From positions 1-35,642 of the IMG/VR virus record IMGVR_UViG_3300046703_000032: 35,642 nucleotides of DNA; one strand, written 5' to 3'. Under the pieces are notes generated by a model, which saw nothing but the letters and a program-made list of their open reading frames with translations, was not told where the DNA came from and made no database searches. Below, one piece after another: positions 28,422 to 35,642 of this stretch. Within the stretch, counting starts at the first letter, position 1, and the number at the start of each line of letters is the position of its first letter. Made by a program: the position numbers and the translations under genes. This DNA is from a virus.

Positions 28422-30320
28422 TTACGCCCTGGCCGCCAGGGTCACATACGGGGAGGTCGTAGTCGAGCCCTTGTACGGGGTCAGGGCAGACGACCAGGAC
28501 GGCATCCCGTCGCAGCGATAGACGAACCGGAAGACGGTCTCATCCGTCAGGAACTGAACGTGAATGCTGGACGCGGACTGCACCCCGCCCTTCTCCCAGA
28601 ACAGATACTCGGAAGGGTCGAAGAGCACGATGTCACCCAGGTCGCCCAGTGTGGCGTTGAACTCGGTGACCACCACTGGCCGTCCGTAGATCGAGATCAG
28701 CCCGTCGTTGCCGTACTGGACGAACCGCGCGGGGATCGCGCCCAGGCCGGCCTGCTGGATCAGGGAGTCAAGCTGCCCCTGAGCATCCGCGTTGATGTAC
28801 CAGACCGCCGACGCCCGCGAGCGCGGAGCCAGGCGGCCCCACATGCCAGTGACGTTGGTATAGCTGATAGTGTCCGCTGCCTGGTTTGCGTCCTTGGCCA
28901 CGGTGATCAGCGCGGGGCTTGCCAGAACCCCCAGCGGCCCAGCCGCGCCGAGACCGTTGATGATGTCGTCATTGGCCATGAAGTCCAGTTCCTCACCGGC
29001 TCCCTGGCGAATGACCGCCTCCAACTGTGCAGCATCCTGCAAGAGCTCGTCCGTGGCGTAGCAGAGCACTGCGTACTTTTTGAGCTTCCAGGTCAACTGC
29101 TTGAAAGTTGGCTTGCTCGCCGTCTTGGTGTCGGCCTCGGCCAGGCGATAGCCACGGATGCCGCCCCAGCGGGAACCTGTGGCCCGGCTGGTCTCGTCCA
29201 CGCCGTTGATCGTGCCGCTGTTGCTGTTGGTGCCCACGGGCAGGGGGCGAATCCTGCTGGTGAAGACGCCCTGAGCGTGCAGGGGGAGAAGTAGGCTAGT
29301 CGAGAAATCGGGCTGGAGCAAGAAACCGCCTTCGGAGCCCGCGCCCTCGTTGTTGCCCAGCGGCGCCTTGATGGATGCAAGGCGAGGGTCCATGACCGTA
29401 TTGCCGCTCACGTAGAAGGTCTTGACCGCCTGGAGCTGGTCGCCAAAGCACTTGAAAGACTGGTCTTCGGCGGCCTTGGTGACGCTTAGCCCGCCGGTTA
29501 CGGGTGGCAGGCTGGCCTTGAATGCCTCCACCGCCTTGGTAGCCGCAGCATCGGCAGCGGTGGCCACCAGGGCCTTGATCTCGTTCTCATCCATGATGTG
29601 TTGTACCTCCGTTTTCGTTTGCGTTGTAACGGCCTCTGTCTCTCCCTTGTTCGCGTCCGCCGCCAACTCACCGTCGGCCTCTGGCAAGAACGCCTTGAAC
29701 GTAGGATCAACTTCAGCCATAGCCTTGATACGCTCTACTCCCAGGGTTCTGGGTTCGCACGGCGTCGGCGTCAATGAGAACTCCACGACGGGCCAGGTCT
29801 TGATGACCCCGCCCTCCCGCCGTACCAGGTGAGGCACGCTGCCAGATGACCAGCCCAGCACGCCTTTCTCGATCAGCTTCAGCACCTCGTTGACGTACTG
29901 CTTGGAGCGCTGTAGCTCGGCCTCGATCCAAACGCCAATCTCGTCTACCACGACCTTGACTACGTTTCCGAGGCTATGTTTCACGGTGCCCAGGGTATGG
30001 TCATAGAAGACGCGCTTGGCAGGCACCAGGCCCAGGTCCAGGTCGGTCTCGCCGCTGAATGTCTCACCGTCCAGGTCTTGGTCCCCAAATACAACGCCGT
30101 AGCCGGCGATGGTGGCGGTCTCGTCTGTCATGCTCTTGATAGTCACGACAGACTTGCTAGGCAGCGACGGTTGCGGCCCGTCAGGGGCCGGTGGTTCACC
30201 TTCACAGGAAGCGCCGTTCTCCACAGCCAAGTCGTGAATCTGCTGCAAACGCGCTATGTCGGTCCCGCTATTCCGTGCGCCGACCTTCAGCGCGTCCAAT
30301 GCCTCGTCTAATGTGTCCAT
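28422..30320 (-). CDS. Prohead protease-major capsid protein fusion
   Basis: 632 residues in one frame. Residues about 55-205 are an HK97-type prohead protease (S78): TIAGYGVVFGDQDLDGETF, a likely catalytic His in FYDHTLG, a likely Ser in GWSSGS, and VVEFSLTPTPCEPRT. A charged, helical delta/scaffold-like stretch spans about 210-290. The HK97-fold capsid domain fills the rest (GGFLLQPDFSTSLLLPL, KKYAVLCYATDELLQDA, GRPVVVTEFNATLGDLGDI, FRFVYRCDGMP). Usually these are separate genes. AGGAGGTAAGC precedes the ATG. A strong internal ribosome binding site at 29605-29610 could also give capsid protein alone. Confidence 0.92.
   Translation of the reverse strand: MDTLDEALDALKVGARNSGTDIARLQQIHDLAVENGASCEGEPPAPDGPQPSLPSKSVVTIKSMTDETATIAGYGVVFGDQDLDGETFSGETDLDLGLVPAKRVFYDHTLGTVKHSLGNVVKVVVDEIGVWIEAELQRSKQYVNEVLKLIEKGVLGWSSGSVPHLVRREGGVIKTWPVVEFSLTPTPCEPRTLGVERIKAMAEVDPTFKAFLPEADGELAADANKGETEAVTTQTKTEVQHIMDENEIKALVATAADAAATKAVEAFKASLPPVTGGLSVTKAAEDQSFKCFGDQLQAVKTFYVSGNTVMDPRLASIKAPLGNNEGAGSEGGFLLQPDFSTSLLLPLHAQGVFTSRIRPLPVGTNSNSGTINGVDETSRATGSRWGGIRGYRLAEADTKTASKPTFKQLTWKLKKYAVLCYATDELLQDAAQLEAVIRQGAGEELDFMANDDIINGLGAAGPLGVLASPALITVAKDANQAADTISYTNVTGMWGRLAPRSRASAVWYINADAQGQLDSLIQQAGLGAIPARFVQYGNDGLISIYGRPVVVTEFNATLGDLGDIVLFDPSEYLFWEKGGVQSASSIHVQFLTDETVFRFVYRCDGMPSWSSALTPYKGSTTTSPYVTLAARA
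29592..29610 (-). promoter_or_regulatory. Internal RBS and start for capsid alone
   Basis: GGAGGT (29610-29605) lies 10 bases before an in-frame ATG (29594-29592) that starts MDENEIKALV. This would give a 390-residue protein with scaffold segment and capsid but no protease, the size of a normal HK97-type capsid precursor. A full Shine-Dalgarno at this exact domain border is unlikely to be chance, because capsid is needed in large excess over protease. Confidence 0.7.
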
Positions 30321-30329
30321 GCTTACCTC

Positions 30330-30863
30330 CTAGTGCTTTGCCACCACGGCCTTGACCAACTGGCGCAACCGGGTCCCCGCCCATTTGCTGACCTTCTCTT
30401 GCACTTTGTCCATGAACTTGCGTGCCTTGGTCCCCGGATGATGCACGTGCATGGCGTAGACCATGCTGCCAAACGCCCCGCCCTTGTATGCTCGCAAGAT
30501 GCCCGGCGCGCTCTTGGCCTTGTAGCCGCTTTGGAATGCCAGCGGATAGCCCTCGCGCTTGGGGGCGATTATGTGCGGCTTCGTACCCTGGTCCACGTAA
30601 ATGAAGGTCTGGTCACCGGTGCTAACCTTCGTCGTGAACTCAGACCCACGATGCCAGACCGTCCCCTTGAATGCAGGCTGATGCGTCCATGTGGACGTCG
30701 CATATTGCAGTTCCCGAATCGCTTCGGCCCTAGCGCCGTTCTGCGTTTCCACAAGCGCGGCGTCCAACTGCTTCGCCGTCATCTGCATGGCTTTGGAGAC
30801 GTCTTCGGCGTGGACATGCACCCGGATGGTCAGACCGCCAGCGGCGAAGGTCGCTTCTGTCAT
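30330..30863 (-). CDS. HK97 gp10-like head-tail protein
   Basis: 177 residues. Family blocks include AAIRELQYAT-like helix then TFIYVDQGTKPHIIAPKREG and AMHVHHPGTKARKFMDKVQE, the TKPH and HPG signatures of gp10-like proteins. It takes part in head-tail joining. The start overlaps the MuF-like gene stop by ATGA. Its place before the protease-capsid gene, rather than after the connector, is a rearranged order. Confidence 0.85.
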   Translation of the reverse strand: MTEATFAAGGLTIRVHVHAEDVSKAMQMTAKQLDAALVETQNGARAEAIRELQYATSTWTHQPAFKGTVWHRGSEFTTKVSTGDQTFIYVDQGTKPHIIAPKREGYPLAFQSGYKAKSAPGILRAYKGGAFGSMVYAMHVHHPGTKARKFMDKVQEKVSKWAGTRLRQLVKAVVAKH

Positions 30864-31486
30864 GGTTTGTCAACATGCAACGGATTCCAGTTGGCGGCAT
30901 TGTCCACACAGTCCGGGCAGTGCTCGGCTGCCCCCAAAGACCAAGTACAGTCCCAGCCGGTCTCTGTTGACACGATCTCCCAAGAACAGGCACAGTTGCT
31001 TTTGCAGACCGTGGACCCATCGCCAGGATAGGCGGGCAGGTCCGGCGTCCCCAGGTTCTCGGCATTGCCTTTCTCGTATGCGGCCTTGCTCGCGCCGGCG
31101 TACATCGCCGCCCTCACCTGCGCTTGCGCAGCCGATAGGTCCCCGGCGTATAGGTCAGCGGCGAATCCCCGCAAGAATGTGTTCTGCCCCTTGACCATCT
31201 GCCCGATCTTGCCCCAATCCGCTGGCGTCATCATGTTGCGCCCGCCACGAGCCAAAACGTACTGGTCAATGAAGCTGGTCCGGATGGCCTCGCGCATATC
31301 CCTCTGCCAACGCCCCAGGCCGAACTTGCCGTCCGTGAACTGCCCGGTGACGGCCACCATGCGCGCCTTCTGCACTGCTACAAACTTGTCACGCAAGGGC
31401 AGCATGTCCTTGGCTCCCAGGAAGCGCCCGGTCGCCGTGTTGCGGTATCGATGCAGCTTCTCTTGCCATACCCACGGACTAGGCAT
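30860..31486 (-). CDS. Phage head morphogenesis protein (MuF-like)
   Basis: 208 residues. It starts MPSPWVWQEKLHRYRNTATG; the helical middle leads to the typical C-terminal Cys block of minor head proteins (VCKSNCACSWEIVSTET, then AEHCPDCVDNAANWNPLHV). A few copies are usually packaged with the portal and some are ejected with the DNA. It overlaps the membrane-protein gene upstream by eight bases and the gp10-like gene by four. Confidence 0.82.
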   Translation of the reverse strand: MPSPWVWQEKLHRYRNTATGRFLGAKDMLPLRDKFVAVQKARMVAVTGQFTDGKFGLGRWQRDMREAIRTSFIDQYVLARGGRNMMTPADWGKIGQMVKGQNTFLRGFAADLYAGDLSAAQAQVRAAMYAGASKAAYEKGNAENLGTPDLPAYPGDGSTVCKSNCACSWEIVSTETGWDCTWSLGAAEHCPDCVDNAANWNPLHVDKP

Positions 31487-31649
31487 GGGGGAGCCTCACC
31501 AGGAAGTCCGCTAATATCACGAAGAAGGACGCGACCACCATCAGCGTCAGAACTACACAAGCCAATACGGTCATGTAATCCTCAACCGTCAACACAGGGC
31601 CTACCACAAACGGTTTGGGGGCCTCAGGCCAGATAGTCTTCGGTTTCAC
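31479..31649 (-). CDS. 56-residue single-pass membrane protein
   Basis: GTG start at 31649, preceded by GGAGGTGGAGGC and overlapping the portal stop as GTGA. It begins VKPKTIWPEAPKP-like residues and has one transmembrane helix (MTVLACVVLTLMVVASFFVI). A membrane protein between portal and head morphogenesis gene is unusual; it may act at DNA entry or be a misplaced early-type gene. The function is unknown. Confidence 0.68.
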   Translation of the reverse strand: MKPKTIWPEAPKPFVVGPVLTVEDYMTVLACVVLTLMVVASFFVILADFLVRLPHA

Positions 31650-33244
31650 GCCTCCACCTCCGCATCCAGCAATCCGGCTAGATCGGGAAAGGTACGGTCC
31701 CAATCCGCCAACGCCCTTTCTATGTCCCCCTCGCTGATCGTCACGTCCCCCACGGGCAGCACCGAGTCATTCCCCGCCGGCGTGAACAGGTCGATCTTGC
31801 CCACCAGGAAGGGCGCGAAGATGGCTTTCACATCATCAGCACAGGAAGCACCCTGCAGTGCCCCTGCTAGTCGCTCATGGATTGATACCGGGATCACGTC
31901 GCTTTCAAACTCCACCGGCCCGCCCTTCTTAGACGCCTTGCGCTGCCATCGCTCCAGGTCCGCCTTCATCAAGGGATTGAGTCCGGGCGTTGTATCGGGC
32001 GGCGTCACGTCCGTCGGCTTCTGGTCCGCGGCAGGCTGCCCCGTGAACGGCGCCAGCGCGGGAGGGATGGGCGCTTTGGGTTCCGGCTTCCAATTCTTGT
32101 CCAGCGCTGGCAGTCCCATGCCCACGAAGACGCTATTCGCCACAGCACGCATCTCCAGATCAGTCACCACGCCCGCGTCATAGGCGACCTTGGCGGCGTC
32201 CAGCGTTGCCTTGGCAGCAGTCGCCTTGTCAGCCTCGTCTTCCTGGACTACCTCCAGTTCCTCTGGCCGGAAGCGCAGTTCCAGGTTCATAGCACCCAGC
32301 CACTGCTCATTCCATCGCTCGGCGTGCCACTGACATTGAGGGACAACCGTGTCCAGGACGAACGACTGCTTGTGCTCCTTGGCCGTGGCGTATGAAGCCG
32401 CGTCGGTCAGCATCGTCTCCGGCACGCCACACGCGCTGCATATCTGCCCGCGCACCTGTTGCATCAGATCCGGCATAGCCATGTCCTTGACCGGTTGCCC
32501 CACGACCTGCATCTTGACGCCGGAGTGGAGTATCAAGGTATTGAATGCCCGCTTGACGCCCTCGGCCAATCTGCTGAACTGCCCCTTCAACTCGTCCCGC
32601 TGTTCCTCTGACAGCATCTGATCCGACATAAGCACCATGGCCGGGAAGGCGGAATTGCGGAAGAAGGATGATGCCCAGATGTTGGCGTTCTGCGCCAGGC
32701 CAGCCGCCTCCAATGCCACCCGCGCTGGCGCGATGCCAGGTCCCAGATCGTCCAGGGGATTGAACAGCGCGTAATAGATCACGTCTTCCGGCGCGTAATA
32801 CACCGGGGTTATGCCAACGGTCTGCGTGAATCCGGTGATGCCCTTGGCGCCTGACTCGACCTTCATACTCATGGGGTTGAGCCATTGGAGGCCAGCGACC
32901 TTCCCGGCGACGTTCTTGCGCTTCAAGATGTAGTTGGCGCCATATAGGCAGATGGCCGTCTCTGAGCGCCACAGCAGGTCTTTCAGCGGATAGGGCCACT
33001 TGGATTCCTTGGCATCTTTGTCGCCGCCCTTGGGGTAGATGCCAAATGGAACGTTGGCGACGCCACTGGCGCGCAGGTTTACACACCGGTAGAGCCAGGC
33101 GACCGAGGCATAAGCGCTGGTTGGTGATTGTGTCCCGTCACCGCCCGCCTGTTGTGTGGCGCGCCAGTCCATGAAGTTGTCCAGGTCACTGAGCGTCACA
33201 CTGGCTTTGAGGCCGCCACCAAAGAGCTGTATCTGTTGCTTCAT
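31646..33244 (-). CDS. Portal protein, HK97-type
   Basis: 532 residues from the ATG at 33244; a GTG two codons upstream is an alternative. Signatures: SVAWLYRCVNLRASGVANVP, LYGANYILKRKN, YAPEDVIYYALFNPLDDLGP, GQICSACGVPETMLTDAASY and LDTVVPQCQWHAERWNEQW. The C-terminal 130 residues beyond the core (Pro-rich linker and a helical part from about 400) are longer than in small portals. A dodecameric ring at the packaging vertex is the known role. It follows the large terminase directly. Confidence 0.94.
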   Translation of the reverse strand: MKQQIQLFGGGLKASVTLSDLDNFMDWRATQQAGGDGTQSPTSAYASVAWLYRCVNLRASGVANVPFGIYPKGGDKDAKESKWPYPLKDLLWRSETAICLYGANYILKRKNVAGKVAGLQWLNPMSMKVESGAKGITGFTQTVGITPVYYAPEDVIYYALFNPLDDLGPGIAPARVALEAAGLAQNANIWASSFFRNSAFPAMVLMSDQMLSEEQRDELKGQFSRLAEGVKRAFNTLILHSGVKMQVVGQPVKDMAMPDLMQQVRGQICSACGVPETMLTDAASYATAKEHKQSFVLDTVVPQCQWHAERWNEQWLGAMNLELRFRPEELEVVQEDEADKATAAKATLDAAKVAYDAGVVTDLEMRAVANSVFVGMGLPALDKNWKPEPKAPIPPALAPFTGQPAADQKPTDVTPPDTTPGLNPLMKADLERWQRKASKKGGPVEFESDVIPVSIHERLAGALQGASCADDVKAIFAPFLVGKIDLFTPAGNDSVLPVGDVTISEGDIERALADWDRTFPDLAGLLDAEVEA

Positions 33245-33250
33245 GTGCAC

Positions 33251-34552
33251 CTACAATACCATCGCCAACGGTCCCGAATAGCCGCTCACCTTCTCGAATG
33301 CCCCGCTCAGCGCGTCCACCTGGTCGTCATGGCTGCCCGCTGGGAATGCCTCTATCTCGTCCAGGAATGCGCCTATCCAGGGCCCGGCCACCAGCTTGAC
33401 GTTTCCTGCTTCTGCCTGGCTTGACACCGGCGCCGCGCGTTCGCTCTTGCTGCCAGTCACCCGGTTACCCCGGAATGCCCAGCCCGGCAGGACCGTGTCC
33501 CGATAGTGGTCGATGCTGTCCTTGCCGCTGGAGCCGCCTTCCTCTTCCGCCCAGACCGGAACCGCCTTGCCGTCAAGCTCCGCCGTCTGCCGGATCAGCC
33601 GCTCGTTATCGCCAGGTGTGCCCCGGAAGCGCCGCATGTCCACCAGGTAGTATTGCCTCTCATGGACACCGAGCAGGCATCCGCAGGTATAATCTGGATC
33701 GGTGTTTGCCTTCGCTGTGGTCGCTGCCCGGTCCCAGTACCTGACCTTGCGCATACCCGCCGGAGCCGTGGGCACGATCTGAAACCACTCACGCTTGAAC
33801 ATGCTCCCAGCGTTGCGCACTTCCCAGTCGCCTTGCTCCAGTTGCGCCCGCGTCACCGGGTCCAGGTTGGCAAGGCTCTGCCGGTACTCTGCTGCGTCCA
33901 GGTACGGATTGTCCGCCAGCCGCGCCGGCACGAACGGTCTACCCTGTGCCTTGCCCTCTGTCAGGAACCGTTGCTTGACCCACTCATGGCCCATGCCGCC
34001 GGGGTTGCTGCCTGCCCTCATGCGGATCGGAACGTCCGCGCCTTTCAGCCGCCGGAGCCGGGAAAACAGATAGCGATACGTCTTCTCGGTGAACTGGGTC
34101 AACTCGTCGAAGGCCACCAACTGGACCGCCGCTCCCTGATAGCGGCAAACGTCGGCTTCCGTGTCACAGTACCCGAAGGTCAGCGTCGCACCGCTGGGAA
34201 ATGTCCACCGTTTGTCTTGCCCGTTCCATTTGGCCGCTGTACCCCTGAGCCATTGGTCCGCCCGGTCCATAAGCGCATCGGGCAGACTGAGATCAGCATA
34301 GGTCCGGCGGAGCAACAGAGCCGCGTAACCCGGAACGTCAGCATATTGCAATCCTGCCATGAGGAGAGCTGAGCTTTTCCCGCCGCCGCACGCCCCGCCA
34401 TAGAATGCCTCACGAGTTGGCAGCACCAGGAATGTTGCCTGCTTCGGCGTCGGCGTCTGTGGTATCCACCGATTCTCCAACACCGTCCGGCGAAGCATCT
34501 CCAATGCCTGCAGTGCCAAGGCAGGCGGCGAAGGCCGCTGCGAATCCGGCAT
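33251..34552 (-). CDS. terL: Terminase large subunit
   Basis: 433 residues from the ATG at 34552; GTG or TTG codons slightly upstream are alternatives because no clear ribosome binding site is present. ATPase: Walker A GGACGGGKSS (about 52-61) and Walker B LVAFDELTQF. Nuclease: RYWDRAATT, WAEEEGGSSGKDSIDHY and HDDQVDALSGAF carry the acidic metal-binding residues. It pumps and cuts the DNA during packaging. It begins 143 bases inside the small-terminase-like gene. Confidence 0.95.
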   Translation of the reverse strand: MPDSQRPSPPALALQALEMLRRTVLENRWIPQTPTPKQATFLVLPTREAFYGGACGGGKSSALLMAGLQYADVPGYAALLLRRTYADLSLPDALMDRADQWLRGTAAKWNGQDKRWTFPSGATLTFGYCDTEADVCRYQGAAVQLVAFDELTQFTEKTYRYLFSRLRRLKGADVPIRMRAGSNPGGMGHEWVKQRFLTEGKAQGRPFVPARLADNPYLDAAEYRQSLANLDPVTRAQLEQGDWEVRNAGSMFKREWFQIVPTAPAGMRKVRYWDRAATTAKANTDPDYTCGCLLGVHERQYYLVDMRRFRGTPGDNERLIRQTAELDGKAVPVWAEEEGGSSGKDSIDHYRDTVLPGWAFRGNRVTGSKSERAAPVSSQAEAGNVKLVAGPWIGAFLDEIEAFPAGSHDDQVDALSGAFEKVSGYSGPLAMVL

Positions 34553-34907
34553 AGTCAAATACACTACCCTTTGGCACAAGCGCCGCGCCGTCCTTCCCCG
34601 TCATCTCTATGCCCTGCTTCGGCGGCCCGTCGATCTGCGCATAGATGAACTTGACAACATCAAACCACGCATCCGCCTCCGGGGTTATTGTCCGTCCATC
34701 CGGGAGCGTCACGTGCATCGTCGTGACAAGTTCCCACAGTGCACCCGCTAGCCAGCGCTTGCCCGCGATCTTCTTGCCATCAGGAAGCGTCAGCGTCCGG
34801 CTACCCGCTTTCTCCAGGAGCGCCGTCAATGCTCTGTTTTTCGGTGGTCCGCCAGCGGGGTTTCCGCTTTGCCCCTTCTGCCAACTTGTCTTTGTCTGTC
34901 CGCCCAT
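34410..34907 (-). CDS. Small terminase-like protein (DUF5681-type N-terminus)
   Basis: 165 residues. The start TSWQKGQSGNPAGGPPKNRA is the GQSGNPxGxPK motif of DUF5681-type proteins found directly upstream of large terminases, followed by a helical domain and a Gly/Asp/Ala-rich tail. DNA recognition for packaging is likely by position. The unusually long overlap with the large terminase (143 bases) covers the low-complexity tail. AGGCA just before the ATG is a modest ribosome binding site. Confidence 0.75.
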   Translation of the reverse strand: MGGQTKTSWQKGQSGNPAGGPPKNRALTALLEKAGSRTLTLPDGKKIAGKRWLAGALWELVTTMHVTLPDGRTITPEADAWFDVVKFIYAQIDGPPKQGIEMTGKDGAALVPKGSVFDYAGFAAAFAACLGTAGIGDASPDGVGESVDTTDADAEAGNIPGAANS

Positions 34908-35097
34908 TGCCTGCCCCTGCCTGTCCTTCAGGCTCCACCGTTACCTTGAGTACTACGTCTCTCCACAAGACGAGCTTCAATGCTTCCGGCAATTCCGTTT
35001 CGGGGATCTCCAACTGCAACCGCATCCCGTCCTTACCGATCTTCATCTGTGAGAGTACGTCGGGCAGGCAGGCCAAGAACGTGATCGGCTCAGTCAT
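34801..35097 (-). CDS. Conserved hypothetical protein before the terminase
   Basis: 98 residues. SQMKIGKDGMRLQLEIPETE and LPEALKLVLWRDVVLKVTVE form a compact strand-helix unit that I associate with phage proteins near terminases; the tail is basic. GGAGATAG precedes the ATG. It overlaps the previous gene by eight bases and the small-terminase gene by 107 bases. Confidence 0.7.
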   Translation of the reverse strand: MTEPITFLACLPDVLSQMKIGKDGMRLQLEIPETELPEALKLVLWRDVVLKVTVEPEGQAGAGNGRTDKDKLAEGAKRKPRWRTTEKQSIDGAPGESG

Positions 35098-35302
35098 CTA
35101 TCTCCACGGCCTCTTTTAGCCTTTTGCTCTCGATCCATGCCGGGCCGCCGTTCAGGCGCACCTCGACCATCCTGTGTCGCGGCTTGCGCTTGGCCTTGAT
35201 GGCCTCAGCGCCCTCGCGTCCGAGAATGAACGCCGCGTGCTCCATGCCGTTCTGCCTGCACAAATGCGCCGCCCTGATGAGTTCCGATACTTCGTCTGCC
35301 AT
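35090..35302 (-). CDS. Small hypothetical protein, first after the terminator
   Basis: 70 residues from the ATG at 35302. A helical N-terminus (MADEVSELIRAAHLCRQNG) is followed by a basic part and a short strand-rich end (HRMVEVRLNGGPAWIES). No ribosome binding site is visible: the T tract of the terminator ends three bases before the ATG. Expression therefore depends on read-through or on coupling not seen here. No family is recognised. Confidence 0.65.
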   Translation of the reverse strand: MADEVSELIRAAHLCRQNGMEHAAFILGREGAEAIKAKRKPRHRMVEVRLNGGPAWIESKRLKEAVEIDD

Positions 35303-35305
35303 GGA

Positions 35306-35359
35306 CAAACAAAAAGGCCGTCAAAGGCGTCCACGGTTTGTGGACAACTTCGACGGCCT
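35306..35359 (-). terminator. Strong intrinsic terminator before the late operon
   Basis: On the minus strand a 12 bp stem (35315-35326 with 35348-35359, one wobble), a small internal loop, an inner 6 bp stem (35329-35334 with 35340-35345) and a 5-base loop are followed by TTTTTGTTTG. It is the clearest rho-independent terminator in the window. It stands 24 bases after the small Cys protein gene and directly before the late genes, so late expression needs a promoter just after it, read-through or antitermination. Confidence 0.85.
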
Positions 35360-35383
35360 ATTTCAGCCCGCTCTCCCGACGTA

Positions 35384-35596
35384 TCAGCCAGGAGCCTGTT
35401 TGGATATGAGAGCCACCCGTTCCCAGCACTCCGGGCAGCCGTTTTTCACTGTGACCGTGACCTCTCCATCGCCGATGCGATCCATGAAGCGAATCAGCTT
35501 CCGGCGGCGTCTCTGCCGATGGCCTGCCGCCTGCCGGGGTGGAGGAGTACACCCCGGCTTGTCAGGAGAGAGAGGACGTGAATCGTCTACATCCAT
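35384..35596 (-). CDS. Small basic CxxC protein upstream of the terminator
   Basis: 70 residues. A Pro/Arg-rich N-terminus (CTPPPRQAAGHRQRRRRKLI) is followed by GDGEVTVTVKNGCPECWERV, with one CxxC pair that could bind zinc as a dimer. GGTGGTAGA before the ATG is a weak ribosome binding site. It lies between the right terminal repeat and the strong terminator. By position it might act on late transcription, but no antiterminator family is recognised. Confidence 0.55.
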   Translation of the reverse strand: MDVDDSRPLSPDKPGCTPPPRQAAGHRQRRRRKLIRFMDRIGDGEVTVTVKNGCPECWERVALISKQAPG

Positions 35597-35621
35597 TCTA
35601 CCACCATTATTGCCAAGATGC
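35595..35621. repeat. Terminal direct repeat, right copy
   Basis: This copy matches positions 1-27 at 25 of 27 bases. It covers the start codon region of the small CxxC gene and is followed by GTGGGGCG and the right-hand C tract. Confidence 0.7.
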
Positions 35622-35629
35622 GTGGGGCG

Positions 35630-35640
35630 CCCCCCCCCCC
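35630..35640. repeat. Poly-C tract (C11), right end
   Basis: Eleven C in a row two bases before the end of the window, mirroring the C13 at the left end. The window ending here may reflect difficulty in sequencing or assembly through the tract. Confidence 0.75.
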
Positions 35641-35642
35641 GC

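Noticed and set aside
26719-29294. Long plus-strand open frames (for example 26719-27774 and 27831-29294)
   Set aside because: They lie antisense to clearly recognisable head genes, have no family signatures and arise from GC-rich codon use on the minus strand.
1-35642. CRISPR array, tRNA genes or insertion sequence transposase
   Set aside because: No regularly spaced repeats, tRNA cloverleaf with CCA-end context or transposase motifs were seen.

Overview
The window looks like an essentially complete genome (35.6 kb) of a tailed double-stranded DNA phage (Caudoviricetes) with siphovirus morphology. It encodes a terminase, a portal, an HK97-type prohead protease and capsid, a tail tube, a tape measure protein and tail-tip proteins, but no contractile sheath. 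Base composition is GC-rich by eye and most genes have strong AGGAGG-type ribosome binding sites. No integrase, CI-like repressor, DNA polymerase or tRNA was found. The host cannot be named from the sequence.

Almost every gene lies on the minus strand, so the genome is read from high to low coordinates. The late module comes first (35.6 to 10.1 kb): a small Cys-containing protein, a strong intrinsic terminator (35.3 kb), two small proteins, small and large terminase, portal, a small membrane protein, a MuF-type minor head protein, a gp10-like protein, and a protease-capsid fusion. It continues with two probable decoration proteins, a head-tail connector, a tail terminator, a glycosyltransferase, the tail tube, tail-assembly chaperones, the tape measure and a run of tail-tip and fibre proteins. 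It ends with a C-type-lectin/FGE-fold tropism protein whose C-terminus looks like a diversity-generating-retroelement target, then small membrane proteins, a membrane-anchored multidomain lysin and a holin-like protein.

The early module (10.0 kb to the left end) starts at a near-consensus promoter that appears to give a leaderless message. It encodes a ribbon-helix-helix-like protein, small proteins, RecT with a partner, membrane miniproteins, an HNH-AP2 endonuclease, a replication initiator, a DnaB-type helicase, a DUF5131 protein, several accessory proteins and a helix-turn-helix protein. Many neighbouring genes overlap by ATGA or GTGA, so translation is probably coupled. Several real genes are very short (29 to 59 residues).

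Three HNH genes interrupt this plan: one on the minus strand at 6.3-6.8 kb and two on the plus strand at 10.6-11.4 and 14.3-14.6 kb. The first two are self-contained cassettes. Each has its own sigma70-type promoter, and its predicted transcript begins exactly at the first base of a long interleaved A-B-A'-B' stem pair (pseudoknot topology) that ends just before the ribosome binding site. The stems differ in sequence but share this topology, and every wobble pair is G-U only in the sense RNA. This is the best candidate in the window for an undescribed RNA element.

The two ends of the window carry a 25/27-identical direct repeat, each copy followed by a long C tract. This fits a circular or permuted genome in which the early operon reads into the late operon through the 35.3 kb terminator.
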